A DNA stretch of 64,000 bases from DSUN01 sp035527715 (lineage in GTDB: Bacteria; Planctomycetota; PUPC01; DSUN01), in NCBI GenBank assembly GCA_035527715.1, contig DATKZY010000064.1, positions 1 to 64,000 on the forward strand, written 5' to 3'. Below, piece by piece: positions 50,811 to 59,934 of the stretch. The translations under genes were made by a program, and so were the position numbers. The notes beneath the pieces were generated by a model. The model was not told the origin of the DNA. It ran no database searches and saw only the letters and a list, made by a program, of their open reading frames with translations. Each line of letters starts with the position of its first letter. The stretch's first letter is position 1.

Positions 50811-52700
50811 ATGGTCGCTCGCGCTCGGTCCTGCGGCGGCTGGCCACTTGTCCTGGCCGTCCTCGCGCTCGCGGCTCCGTGCCCGTGGGCGCGGGGAGGC
50901 GCGCGGCCCGACTCCTCCGGCCCCGGCTTCACGCCCCTGGCGCAGGCGGGCTCGGAGAACGCGAACGCCCCGATGGGCATCAACCTCGCCGGGCTGGCCG
51001 ACTGGAATACCGAGCTTCCCTTCGTGGACGCCTTCCGACTGGCCCGCCGGTGGATCAGCCAGCGGGACGGCCAGCCCTGGGGCAAGGGGCCGGCCCTCGC
51101 GCTCGACGAGCACGGCTGGGTCGCTCGGCTCGAGCCCGGATGCCGCGCGGACACGCCGATGCTGACGTTCCAGGGCCACAAGCCGGCGGGCGAGTACGTG
51201 CTCCACTTCGACGGCGAAGGCGAGGTCCGGTTCCACGGCGGCAAAGTCGTCGCCGCCGGTCCAGGCCGCATCGTGCTCGCGCTCGACAAGGACGCGGGCG
51301 GCGTCTTCCTGAACATCCGCTCGGCGAATCCGCAGAACCCCCCGAAGAACCTCCGCTTCCTGCTGCCCGGCCACGAGGCGACCCACAAGACCCAGCCCTT
51401 CCGGCCCGGGTTCCTCGAGCTGTGGAAGGGGATGAACACCTATCGCTTCATGGACTGGATGCACACGAACGGCTCGGACGTGGCCGAGTGGGCCGACCGG
51501 CCCAAGGTCGGCGACGCGACGTGGACGCTCAAGGGCGCGCCGCTCGAGGTGATGATTGACCTGTGCAACCGCCAGCTCATCAACCCCTGGTTCTGCATCC
51601 CGCACAAGGCGGGCGACGACTACGTCCGCCAGTTCGCCGCGATGGTGCGCGACCGCCTCGACCCCACGCTGCACGTCTACGTCGAGTATTCGAACGAGGT
51701 GTGGAACGGCATCTTCGCGCAGTCGAAGTACGCCCAGGAGAAGGCCCTGTCGCTCGGCATTGGGCCGAAGGAGCGCCCCTGGGAGGCGGGCGGCAAGTAC
51801 TTCGCCCAGCGCTCCGTCGAGATCTTCACGATCTGGGAAGAGGTCTTCGGCGGGCGCGAGCGCCTCGTCCGCGTCCTGGCCTGGCAGAGCGGCAACGCCT
51901 GGTGGCTCGAGCACATCCTGCTGCCGTGGAAGGACACGGTCGAGCACATTGACGCCGTGGCCAACGCCCCCTATCTCCAGATGTGCGTACCGCCCAAGGG
52001 CAAACTCAGCGCCGACGAAGTGGCGAACTGGACCGTGGAGCAAGTCCTCGAGTACCTCGAGACGAAGGCGCTGCCCGACTCGGTCAAGGGCATGCAGGCC
52101 GTGAGGAAGCTCCTCGACCTCCACGGCCTGCGCCTCATCGCCTATGAGGGCGGCCAGCACGCCGTCGGCGTCGGCGGCGGCGAGAACAACGAGAAGATGG
52201 CGGCGCTCTTCCACGCCGCCAACCGCCACCCGCGGATGGGCGACATCTACCGGAAGTACTACACCGCCTGGCGCGAGGCCGGCGGCGACCTGTTCTGCAC
52301 CTTCTCCTCCGTCGGCCGGTTCAGCAAGTGGGGCTCGTGGGGCCTGGCCGAGTACTGGGACCAGTCGCCCGACGACTGCCCGAAGCTCAAGGCCACGCTC
52401 GACTGGAACCGCGCGAACCCGCTCGACAACCAGCCGCCCGTCATTGACCTGCCCGCCGAGGCGACCGCGAAGGTCGGCCAGCCCCTCAAGCTCAAGGCCG
52501 CCATCACCGACGACGCGAAGACGAAGATGGCCGTCATCGTCGGCTGGAGCAGCGACGCGCCCGACGCCGTCGCCTTCTCGAACGCCCGCAGCGCGGAGAC
52601 CGAGGTCCGCTTCGCGCGCCCGGGCACCTTTGTGCTTCTGCTGAGGGCATCGGACGGCTTCGCGCGCAGCGAGCGCGCGATCACGGTGAAAGCGGAGTGA
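50811..52700 (+). CDS. Exported GH-A-like hydrolase with C-terminal sandwich
   Basis: This 629-residue protein has a signal peptide (LVLAVLALAAPCPWARGG) and a barrel-like domain. VYVEYSNEVWNGIF marks a likely acid/base glutamate near residue 303, and RLIAYEGGQHAVG a likely nucleophile near 448. The C-terminal ~90 residues (QPPVIDLPAEATAKVGQPLK, FARPGTFVLLLRASDG) form an Ig-like or cadherin-like sandwich. Its family assignment is uncertain (cellulase-like barrels of GH-A). CAGGAG precedes the ATG at 50811. It heads the plus arm behind a near-consensus promoter. Confidence 0.68.
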   Translation: MVARARSCGGWPLVLAVLALAAPCPWARGGARPDSSGPGFTPLAQAGSENANAPMGINLAGLADWNTELPFVDAFRLARRWISQRDGQPWGKGPALALDEHGWVARLEPGCRADTPMLTFQGHKPAGEYVLHFDGEGEVRFHGGKVVAAGPGRIVLALDKDAGGVFLNIRSANPQNPPKNLRFLLPGHEATHKTQPFRPGFLELWKGMNTYRFMDWMHTNGSDVAEWADRPKVGDATWTLKGAPLEVMIDLCNRQLINPWFCIPHKAGDDYVRQFAAMVRDRLDPTLHVYVEYSNEVWNGIFAQSKYAQEKALSLGIGPKERPWEAGGKYFAQRSVEIFTIWEEVFGGRERLVRVLAWQSGNAWWLEHILLPWKDTVEHIDAVANAPYLQMCVPPKGKLSADEVANWTVEQVLEYLETKALPDSVKGMQAVRKLLDLHGLRLIAYEGGQHAVGVGGGENNEKMAALFHAANRHPRMGDIYRKYYTAWREAGGDLFCTFSSVGRFSKWGSWGLAEYWDQSPDDCPKLKATLDWNRANPLDNQPPVIDLPAEATAKVGQPLKLKAAITDDAKTKMAVIVGWSSDAPDAVAFSNARSAETEVRFARPGTFVLLLRASDGFARSERAITVKAE

Positions 52701-52761
52701 GCCAATGAGGCGCATCGCCCGCCTCGCGTGGGCTCGGAAATAGTCACTCAGGGGGTGCCGC

Positions 52762-54516
52762 ATGAGACGAGTCGCACGCGTTGCAGGGCTCGCCGGATGG
52801 CTGCTGGCCGCGCTGGGCAGTTGCGGGTGGGCGGAGGAGGGGCCCGAAGCTGCGTGGCCCGCGCCCGTGCCCGGCTGGAAGGCGCCCGAGCCCGGCGAGC
52901 ACCCGCGCCTCTTGTTCCGCAGGGGCGACCTGCCGAAGCTGCGCGAGCGCGCCAAGACGCCCGAGGGCAAGGCCATCCTCGACCGCCTCCGCAAGTGCCT
53001 CAACGGCTCCGACGGCGAGTCCATGCCGACCAGCTACAACCCCGAGGTCGGCCCGGTCAAGAGCGACGGCGCGGGCGACTTCCACCCCAAGGCGCCCCTC
53101 GGCGCCTACACCTTCGCGCACATGGCCGGCTTCGGCCTGCTCTATCAGCTCACGGGCGACAAGAAGTACGCCGACCTGGGCCGCCAGTGCTTCGAGAAGG
53201 CCCTCGAAGGCGTCCGCGACCGCGACCGCCGCTACGCCTTCAAGGCGCCCTACGGCGCGCTCCGCGCCGGCCCCGTCGTCGGCTGGACGGCCCTCGGCTA
53301 CGACCTGTGCTACGACGGCTGGGACGACGCGACCCGCCGGAAGGTCTGCCTCGCCCTTGCCAACTACAGCGACCCCGAGAGCCGCAAGAAGACCGACCTC
53401 GAGGGCCTGGTGAAGGGCACGATGCCGCCCTTCAGCAACCACTTCGGCATGCAGGCCGGGGGCGCGGCCATGACGCTCCTCGCCGTCACCGGCGACCCGG
53501 GGGTGGACCAGAAGAAGATTGATGCGCTGCTCGCCGAGAGCGAGAAGAGCATGATTCGCAACCTCACCGAGGGCTTCGGCGACGGCGGCTTCTACGCCGA
53601 GGGCGACGGCACGGGCTCGATGTCGTCCCACATCGTCTTCCTCACCGCGCTCCAGGCCTGGCGGGTCGCGGGCGGGAAGGACTTCGTGACGCCGCGCCCG
53701 AACGCGCAGTGGGCCGCGCTCAAGTGGATCTTCCTCACCGTCCCGCGCGGCGGCAAGCCCGACTTCTGGCCGATGCGCGGCGCCTACCCGCACAACGTGT
53801 GGACCCGCGACGACAAGAGCGGCGCCGGCTACTTCGCCATCGCCCTGGGCGCGCTCGACGACGCCCAGCGCGCCGCGCTCCTCTGGTTCTACAACCACTC
53901 GCTCCGCGAGCAGGACGCCAAGGCCGGCGTGCCCTTCGACACCATCAGCCCCTACCCGCACCTGGCCGTCTGCTCCTTCATCAACTGGCCGTTCGAGCTG
54001 AAGGAGAAGAACCCCGCCGAGGCTATCCCCCGCTGCTATCGCGACACCAAGTGGAGCTTCTGCGCCTTCCGCAACCGATGGCAGGACGAGAACGACATCG
54101 TGATGTCGGTGCAGACGAAGAACGCCCGCGGCTACCACAAGGCCCCGACCGACGCGATGCTCTACGTCGCCGCGTTCGGCAAGAAATTCAAGTGGGTCAA
54201 GCTCGCGGGCGACGTGAAGCACTGGCAGCCCGCGGCCGACGGCTCGGCCATCCTCACCATGGCCGACGGCACGGGCCTGGCCGTGGACTTCTCGAAGGCC
54301 AGCGGCGCCGACGGCATGCTCGTGACCACCGGCAACGCCGAGGGGACGAAGGTCGAGCTGGGCGGCACGATGCTCACCTTCAAGTTCCTCACGGCCGGCC
54401 CCGAGCCGAAGCCCGTTGTGCAGGGCGATAAGATCGTCGTCGGCGAGCAGACGGTTTCGCTGAAGGACGGCGCCCTGGTGCTGGGCAAGATGGCGGGGCC
54501 ATGGAGAGCGGAATGA
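52762..54516 (+). CDS. Exported heparinase II/III- or alginate-lyase-like protein
   Basis: This 584-residue protein has a signal peptide (VAGLAGWLLAALGSCGWAEE), then HPRLLFRRGDLPKLRERAKT, the standard entry to the alpha/alpha-toroid of polysaccharide lyase families. Helical repeats follow to about 420 (FSNHFGMQAGGAAMTLLAVT, GDGGFYAEGDGTGSM with the likely catalytic tyrosine). The C-terminal ~150 residues are a beta-sandwich. It would cleave a uronic-acid-containing polysaccharide. The stop overlaps the next start as ATGA. Confidence 0.72.
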   Translation: MRRVARVAGLAGWLLAALGSCGWAEEGPEAAWPAPVPGWKAPEPGEHPRLLFRRGDLPKLRERAKTPEGKAILDRLRKCLNGSDGESMPTSYNPEVGPVKSDGAGDFHPKAPLGAYTFAHMAGFGLLYQLTGDKKYADLGRQCFEKALEGVRDRDRRYAFKAPYGALRAGPVVGWTALGYDLCYDGWDDATRRKVCLALANYSDPESRKKTDLEGLVKGTMPPFSNHFGMQAGGAAMTLLAVTGDPGVDQKKIDALLAESEKSMIRNLTEGFGDGGFYAEGDGTGSMSSHIVFLTALQAWRVAGGKDFVTPRPNAQWAALKWIFLTVPRGGKPDFWPMRGAYPHNVWTRDDKSGAGYFAIALGALDDAQRAALLWFYNHSLREQDAKAGVPFDTISPYPHLAVCSFINWPFELKEKNPAEAIPRCYRDTKWSFCAFRNRWQDENDIVMSVQTKNARGYHKAPTDAMLYVAAFGKKFKWVKLAGDVKHWQPAADGSAILTMADGTGLAVDFSKASGADGMLVTTGNAEGTKVELGGTMLTFKFLTAGPEPKPVVQGDKIVVGEQTVSLKDGALVLGKMAGPWRAE

Positions 54517-56159
54517 CACGGTGCGGCCAATCTCTCGCATTGCTCGCCTTCGGCGCGCTTCACCTTGGGGCACTCGCCGGCGCGCAGGACCCTGCCTGGG
54601 ACGCCGCTCAGGCGCGGGGGACGATCCACGCGGACTGCGGCCGAAGCGCCCGCAGACTCCTGCGCGGGTGGCTCGAGCAGAAGCAGGACGCGGAGACGCA
54701 CCTCTACTCCCGAGAGGGAACGTGGGACTACCACAACGAGGCCGCCGACCACTACTCCTCCCTCGTCCTCATCGCCTTCTACGTGGAGCCCGGGCTCATC
54801 GAGCGGGGCGGCGCGCTTCACAGCACGCTCGCCAGCTCGCAGCGCCTCTGCTCGACGCCATCGGGCATCCCCACCACCTACGACCTCAAGCGCCGGGCTC
54901 AGGGCCGGGCCGCCAGCCTCGGCGAGCTGGCCGAGTGGCTGCGCGACGGGCTGGTGCGCATCGTCGAGGTCGTGGGCACGGAGAACGATTGGTTCCGCGA
55001 GATGGAGCGTCTCACCGATGCCCTGCTCGCCGAGGCGGAGCGGCGCGGCGGCATGTTCGCGGCGTTTCGCGGGCACGAGGCGGCGGGGAGCATCCTCCAG
55101 ACGCTCGCCCGCCTCTACGCGCTGTCGGCGAAGGAGCCTCACCTCCGCGCGGCGGAAGAGCTGGCCGACGCGTTTCTGCTGGAGCCTCGACACGCCATCG
55201 GGCAGGTGAGATTCGGCGACCACGGCTGCGAACTCGTCCCAGGGTTGGCCGAGCTCTTCGCACTCGAGTGCCAGCTCGCCCGCCCCAAGGCGAAAGCCTA
55301 CCAGAAGCCGCTCCAGCGTCTCCTCGACCGCATCCTGGAGTCGGGCGCACATCCCGAGACCGGGCTCTTCTGTGAAAACGGAGGCCAGCCGCCCGACACC
55401 TGGGGCTACGTGCTCTTCGCCTACGAGAACTACGACCGGGCGACGGGGTCACATCTTCATTTCGCACTTAGCCGCCAAGTGCCAAATGAAGATGTGACCC
55501 CGGGCCGCTACAGGGCAGCCATCGAGAAGCCCCTCCGCTGGCTCGCCCGCAACCGCGCCAGCTATCCCGCCCTGCGAAGCTCTCTTTGGCCCCGCTCCTC
55601 CAGCAGCGACGACTGGAGCGACTCCTACGAGAGCATGATCGTCCTCTGGAACCGATTCCCCCGTGTCGAGGGGGCCTTCGAGTGGCTCGACTGGGCCACG
55701 CTCCAGCACGTCCACCGCCGCCACCCCGACCGCGAGTACGGGCCATTCACCGGCGGGCACTTCGACGGCAGCACGGGGCGCACGCTCGTGCTCCACATGA
55801 TGGCGTGCTCGCAGGGCGTGCGCTGCGTGCCATTCACCGAGGGCCTGCGCCTCGGCGGCGTGCAGCGCGACGGCACGTTGTTCCTGGTGCTGGACTCGGA
55901 TGTCGCGTGGCGTGGCCGCCTGCGCTTCGACGGCCCGCGCGCCGAGCACAAGGGCGCAAGGCTCGACTGGGCGCGCATCAACGAGATGCCCCAGTGGTTC
56001 GTCGCGCGGCCGCGGGGGAAGTACTCCGTCGCCATCGGCGCCGCGGAGCCGGCGACGCTCACCGGCTCCCAGCTCAGCGACGGCCTCGAGGTCGCTGTTG
56101 AGCCGCGCAAGCCCTGTCGCATCCTCGTGAAGCCCCTCTCTCTCCCCGGGCCGCCGTGA
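54513..56159 (+). CDS. Exported alpha/alpha-toroid protein with in-frame palindrome
   Basis: This 548-residue protein has a signal peptide (LALLAFGALHLGALAGAQ) and a predominantly helical body (SRRLLRGWLEQKQ-type to WLDWATLQHV) resembling alpha/alpha-toroid enzymes, with a short beta domain at the end. I do not recognise the exact family. Between NYDRATG and GRYRAAIEK lies SHLHFALSRQVPNEDVTP, encoded wholly by a 57-base palindrome at 55445-55501. The insertion is exactly 19 codons and keeps the frame. The ATG lies in the ATGA overlap with the upstream gene and follows GGAGAGCGGA. Confidence 0.6.
   Translation: MTRCGQSLALLAFGALHLGALAGAQDPAWDAAQARGTIHADCGRSARRLLRGWLEQKQDAETHLYSREGTWDYHNEAADHYSSLVLIAFYVEPGLIERGGALHSTLASSQRLCSTPSGIPTTYDLKRRAQGRAASLGELAEWLRDGLVRIVEVVGTENDWFREMERLTDALLAEAERRGGMFAAFRGHEAAGSILQTLARLYALSAKEPHLRAAEELADAFLLEPRHAIGQVRFGDHGCELVPGLAELFALECQLARPKAKAYQKPLQRLLDRILESGAHPETGLFCENGGQPPDTWGYVLFAYENYDRATGSHLHFALSRQVPNEDVTPGRYRAAIEKPLRWLARNRASYPALRSSLWPRSSSSDDWSDSYESMIVLWNRFPRVEGAFEWLDWATLQHVHRRHPDREYGPFTGGHFDGSTGRTLVLHMMACSQGVRCVPFTEGLRLGGVQRDGTLFLVLDSDVAWRGRLRFDGPRAEHKGARLDWARINEMPQWFVARPRGKYSVAIGAAEPATLTGSQLSDGLEVAVEPRKPCRILVKPLSLPGPP
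55445..55501. repeat. 57-base GGGGTCA palindrome inside the toroid gene
   Basis: The 25-base arms pair at 24 positions around AGCCGCC. The ends GGGGTCACATCTTCATTT and AAATGAAGATGTGACCCC resemble those of the intergenic element at 43029-43106. Confidence 0.85.
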
Positions 56160-56169
56160 GGAACAAGCC

Positions 56170-57252
56170 ATGAGCCGAACCCGTCTCATCGCCTGTGTGT
56201 TTCTGCTCGCCAACACATTGGAGGCCGCCATGGGCGCAAGCACGAATGGACCGGAGCAAGCGGACGTGTTTCTGAGCGGCCAGGACGGCTGCCACACCTA
56301 CCGCATCCCCGCACTCGTCGTCTCGAAGAAGGGCACGCTGCTGGCCTTCTGCGAGGGGCGGCGAAAGGGGCGTGGCGACGCGGGCGACATTGACATCGTG
56401 CTGAAGCGCTCGACCGACGGCGGCAAGACCTGGGGCACGATGCAGGTCGTGTGGGACGACGGGGCGAACACCATCGGCAACCCCTGCCCCGTCGTGGACC
56501 GCGACACGGGCGCCATCTGGCTCCCCGTCACGCGGAATAACGACCGCGTGTTCGTCCTCAAGAGCGCGGACGATGGCGCGACGTGGGAGAAGCCCGTCGA
56601 GATCACGAAGGACGTGAAGAAGCCCGAGTGGACCTGGTATGCGACCGGCCCGGGCCACGGCATCCAGCTCAAGAGCGGCCGCCTGCTCATCCCCTGCGAC
56701 CACCGCGACCCCACGCTGCCGCCGCCAAGAGGCCGACAGGACATCACCCGCTCGCACGTCATCTACAGCGACGATGGCGGGGCGACCTGGAAGCTCGGCG
56801 GCGCCGTGGCCCCAAAGACCAACGAGTGCGAGGCCGTCGAGCTGAGCGACGGCTCGCTCTATCTGAACATGCGGAACAACTTCGGCAAGGCCCGCCGCGC
56901 TATCGCCCACAGCAAGGACGCCGGGCTGACGTGGTCGGACGTTGCCTTCGACGACGCACTCGTGTGCCCCACGTGCCAGGCGAGCGTCGTGCGCTGCGGC
57001 GCCGCCATTCTCTTCTCCAACCCCGCCAGCACGAAGCGCGAGAAGATGACCGTCCGCCTCAGCGCCGACGAGGGCAAGACGTGGACCGCGAGCCGGCTGC
57101 TCCACGCGGGACCTGCGGCCTATTCTGACTTGTGCGTGCTGCCCGACGGCGCCATTGGCTGCCTCTACGAGCGAGGCGACGCCCATCCCTACGAGAAGAT
57201 CACCCTCGCCCGCTTCAGCCTCGACTGGCTGGTCACGGCGAAAGGGAAATGA
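56170..57252 (+). CDS. Exported GH33-like exo-alpha-sialidase
   Basis: This 360-residue protein has a signal peptide, then CHTYRIPALVVSKKGTLLAF, the FRIP/YRIP motif with active-site Arg45. Two clear Asp boxes follow (STDGGKTWG, SDDGGATWK), with further degenerate ones. CEGRRKGRGDAGDIDIV and NECEAVELSDGSLYLNMRN hold the expected acid residues, and AAYSDLCVLPDGAIGCLYER holds the nucleophile tyrosine region. Length is normal for bacterial sialidases. It would release terminal sialic acid or a related sugar. It sits 11 bases after the toroid gene. Confidence 0.88.
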   Translation: MSRTRLIACVFLLANTLEAAMGASTNGPEQADVFLSGQDGCHTYRIPALVVSKKGTLLAFCEGRRKGRGDAGDIDIVLKRSTDGGKTWGTMQVVWDDGANTIGNPCPVVDRDTGAIWLPVTRNNDRVFVLKSADDGATWEKPVEITKDVKKPEWTWYATGPGHGIQLKSGRLLIPCDHRDPTLPPPRGRQDITRSHVIYSDDGGATWKLGGAVAPKTNECEAVELSDGSLYLNMRNNFGKARRAIAHSKDAGLTWSDVAFDDALVCPTCQASVVRCGAAILFSNPASTKREKMTVRLSADEGKTWTASRLLHAGPAAYSDLCVLPDGAIGCLYERGDAHPYEKITLARFSLDWLVTAKGK

Positions 57253-57274
57253 CGTGAAAAGGAGGCATACGAAG

Positions 57275-58579
57275 ATGCGGAAACTTGCGGCGGTTGCGTT
57301 CCTGGCGCTTGGCGTTCTGAACCTCGGCGTGGCGGGACAGCCCGCGGCGCCGTTTGCGTTGGAGAACGCGTTCGCGGTCCTCGAGGGGCGGAAGATCCCC
57401 GACGGGCGGCTCTACGCGCCGTTCTACCTCGGCGTCATCGGGCCGCACGCCGTCGTCGCCCAGGGCACGGTCTTCGTCACGTTCCAGAACGCCCACGGCC
57501 GGCCCATCGTCATGGCCTACCGCCCCGACACGAAGGCCTGGTCGTCGCCCGTCAAGGCGGCCGACTTCGGCCTGGAGACCGACGACCACGGCAACCCCGC
57601 CCTCGGCATTGACCGCCAGGGCCGCCTGCACGTCTTCTACGGCTGCCACGGCGGCGCGATGCGCCACGCCCGCAGCACGAAGCCCTACGACCTCACGGCG
57701 TGGGAGGAGCAGCCCTCGCCCGTGCGCAACGCCACGTATCCGCAGGTCATTCGCCTGGCCGACGGCACGCTCGCGCTGATGTACCGCGCGGGCGGCCACC
57801 CCGCCCCGTGGTCGCTCCAGCTCAGCAAGGACGACGGCCGCACCTGGTCGCCCGCCGAGCGCGTGATCGAGATGCGCAAGGCGCCGCCCGACCCGCTCGC
57901 CTGCGCCTATGTCTGCTTCCTGCCCGGCGCGGACGCCCGCACGATCCACTGCTTCTGGAACCACAAGGACGACAACGCGGCCCGCGTCTCCGCCACCCGC
58001 CCGCATCCCTGGCGGCCGCTGAAGTACCCCGGCCTGCACGAGGCGGTCTACCGCTACAACGTCTACTACATCCGCCGCGACGCCGACGGGACGTGGAGGA
58101 ACGCGGCGGGCGAGGCCGTCGCCCTGCCCGTGAGCAAGGCCGAGGCCGACGCCAAGTGCCTGGCCTACGACTCGGGCGACGAGTTCACCTTCGTCGGCTC
58201 GAACGTCGCCGTGGACAAGGCCGACCGCCCCTACGTCCGCTTCGGCACGGGCGTGATGGACTGGGTGCGGCTGGGCAAGGAGCCCGAGGGCGCCGAGAAG
58301 TCCAAGGCCATCATCGTCCCGCGGACCGATCGCTTTGCGGCCTTCGCCGACGGCAAGTGGCAGGTGACGCGCGAGCTGCCGGGCGACTGGCCGGCCGACG
58401 TGCGGCGCATCGTCGTCGCGCCCGGCTCCCTCGCCCACGGCGACGAGTGGCCCGGCGGCCACTGGTTCATCACGGCCTCCCGACGCCCCACGAAGCCCGG
58501 CGTGGGCTGCGCCGTTCTCCTCCTTCACGACGAGGCCGGCTTCGCCACCAGTGAGGGCGGCCCGGCGCTTGTTAAGTGA
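57275..58579 (+). CDS. Exported BNR-4-family propeller protein
   Basis: This 434-residue protein has a signal peptide (AVAFLALGVLNLGVAGQ) and the BNR-4 pattern: GVIGPHAVVAQGTVFVTFQN, DDHGNPALGIDRQGRLHVFY, and LSKDDGRTWSPAERVIE. The family contains propeller-fold polysaccharide lyases and glycan-active proteins. AAAAGGAGG lies nine bases upstream of the ATG. It is the fifth gene of the plus arm. Confidence 0.78.
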   Translation: MRKLAAVAFLALGVLNLGVAGQPAAPFALENAFAVLEGRKIPDGRLYAPFYLGVIGPHAVVAQGTVFVTFQNAHGRPIVMAYRPDTKAWSSPVKAADFGLETDDHGNPALGIDRQGRLHVFYGCHGGAMRHARSTKPYDLTAWEEQPSPVRNATYPQVIRLADGTLALMYRAGGHPAPWSLQLSKDDGRTWSPAERVIEMRKAPPDPLACAYVCFLPGADARTIHCFWNHKDDNAARVSATRPHPWRPLKYPGLHEAVYRYNVYYIRRDADGTWRNAAGEAVALPVSKAEADAKCLAYDSGDEFTFVGSNVAVDKADRPYVRFGTGVMDWVRLGKEPEGAEKSKAIIVPRTDRFAAFADGKWQVTRELPGDWPADVRRIVVAPGSLAHGDEWPGGHWFITASRRPTKPGVGCAVLLLHDEAGFATSEGGPALVK

Positions 58580-58604
58580 CCCACCCACGTCGCAGGAGCG
58601 CCTG

Positions 58605-59918
58605 ATGCCGTCCAGAAGCCCATCGCCTTCCTCCTACGAGATCCGCGGCCCCGAGACGCGCCGGGAGCTCATGGCCCTCGCCGACCTCTATGGCAAGGCG
58701 TTCGGCCAATACCAGCGCCTCTATGACCTGTTCCTCGACAAGCACTTCCACCAGATGCCGCGCGAGCAGTGGCGCCTCTCGCGCGCGATGTGGACGCCCG
58801 ACGGCTCGCCTGTGGCCCTCGTGCGCATCTGCGACCGCACGATGCGCCTGGGCGCGGCGATGCTCCGCGTGGCCGGCATCGGCGACGTGTGCACCCACCC
58901 CACGCTCCGCAAGCGCGGCCTCCTGCGCATGCTCTTCACCCACGTCAACCGGTTCCTGCGCGACGAGGGCTACGACCTCTCCCTCCTCTTCGGAATCCCC
59001 GACTTCTACGACAAGTTCGGCTACGTCACCGGCGTGTCCAACGGCACGCTCCAGCTCCCGCGACGGCAGGCGGCCCGGCTCAGCGGCCCGTACACCGGCC
59101 GCCACATTCGCCGGGCCGACGCAAGGGCCATCGCAAGACTCTTCCGCGACGACCTCGCCATCCGCGACGGCGCGATGGCACGCTGGGGCGACGCCTGGCT
59201 CAAGCTGGCCGTGCGCGAGAAGCTCTGCCGCGTGCTCGCCGACGCGAAGGGCCGCCTCCGCGCCTACTACCGCGCTCGCACCGACGGCGACGCGCTGGTC
59301 CTCACCGAGGTCAGCCTCGGCCGCAAGCCCGATCAGCCCGGCGTCCTGTCGGTCCTTGCCGACATGGCGAAAGTGGCCAGGGCGTGCGAGAAGCCGAGCC
59401 TCCGGTTCGAGCTGGACCCCGCCCACCCGATCGGCCGCTTCTGCGTGGCCGACGGCTGCGAGGTCCGCTGGTGGATCGGCCACCGCGGCGGCGCCATGGC
59501 CCGCATCACGCACCTCGAGAACCTCTGTCACCACATGGCACCCGAGTGGGAACGCCTCCTCGCCGCCCGGTGGCACAGGCTTCCAGCCTGTGCTGGCCAG
59601 CGGAGGGCCACAGGCAAGATGCCTGTGCCACCTGAGTGGAGCGGCCGCCTGCGCCTCAAGACCGACATCGGCGCCGTGGACCTCGCCATCACCCGCGGCA
59701 AGGTTGAAGTTGTGGGCAGGGCGTCCCTGCCCCGCGAACCCGCCCCTGCCGCCATCGCCGCCGACCAGGACAAGCTTTGCCGCCTCGTCCTCGGCTTCCA
59801 CTCCCCGGCCGCGGCCGTCTTCCTCGGCGAGGCCCGCATCACGGCCGCCGCCCGGCCTCTAGCCGACGCCCTGTTCCCGGCCCGTTCCCTTGTCTTCTTC
59901 CCCTACGACCGCTTCTGA
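58605..59918 (+). CDS. GNAT-family acetyltransferase (Eis-like architecture)
   Basis: This 437-residue protein has a GNAT core: IGDVCTHPTLRKRGLLRMLF (the acetyl-CoA-binding V-x-P-x-x-R-x-x-G motif) and YDLSLLFGIPDFYDKFGYVT. A second GNAT-like half and a C-terminal SCP2-like domain follow, as in Eis proteins. There is no signal peptide. Two palindromes lie in frame, at 59571-59632 (LPACAGQRRATGKMPVPP) and 59714-59732 (GRASLPRE). Both fall in the C-terminal region. CAGGAG precedes the ATG. Confidence 0.8.
   Translation: MPSRSPSPSSYEIRGPETRRELMALADLYGKAFGQYQRLYDLFLDKHFHQMPREQWRLSRAMWTPDGSPVALVRICDRTMRLGAAMLRVAGIGDVCTHPTLRKRGLLRMLFTHVNRFLRDEGYDLSLLFGIPDFYDKFGYVTGVSNGTLQLPRRQAARLSGPYTGRHIRRADARAIARLFRDDLAIRDGAMARWGDAWLKLAVREKLCRVLADAKGRLRAYYRARTDGDALVLTEVSLGRKPDQPGVLSVLADMAKVARACEKPSLRFELDPAHPIGRFCVADGCEVRWWIGHRGGAMARITHLENLCHHMAPEWERLLAARWHRLPACAGQRRATGKMPVPPEWSGRLRLKTDIGAVDLAITRGKVEVVGRASLPREPAPAAIAADQDKLCRLVLGFHSPAAAVFLGEARITAAARPLADALFPARSLVFFPYDRF
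59571..59632. repeat. TGGCACAGGC palindromic pair inside the GNAT gene
   Basis: GTGGCACAGGC-TTCCA-GCCTGTG and CACAGGC-AAGAT-GCCTGTGCCAC form two hairpins. The outer GTGGCACAGGC and GCCTGTGCCAC also pair with each other. The translation ATGKMPVPP is a string I have seen as a repeat in other Planctomycetota proteins, from memory only. Confidence 0.8.
59714..59732. repeat. GGGCAGGG hairpin inside the GNAT gene
   Basis: GGGCAGGG and CCCTGCCC are perfect complements around CGT. It is translated in frame as part of GRASLPRE. Confidence 0.55.
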
Positions 59919-59934
59919 GCGGAAGGGCCCGCGA

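Noticed and set aside
47256..52700. Very long plus-strand reading frame (1814 codons) antisense to the PD40/cytochrome gene
   Set aside because: Only the part from 50811 has a start with a ribosome binding site and recognisable domains. The 5' part is a GC-rich shadow with arginine/glycine/valine-biased composition.
50631..53024. Extension of the PD40/cytochrome reading frame far upstream to 53024
   Set aside because: The upstream part is antisense to the GH-A-like gene and has no domain; the signal peptide at 50630 defines the start.
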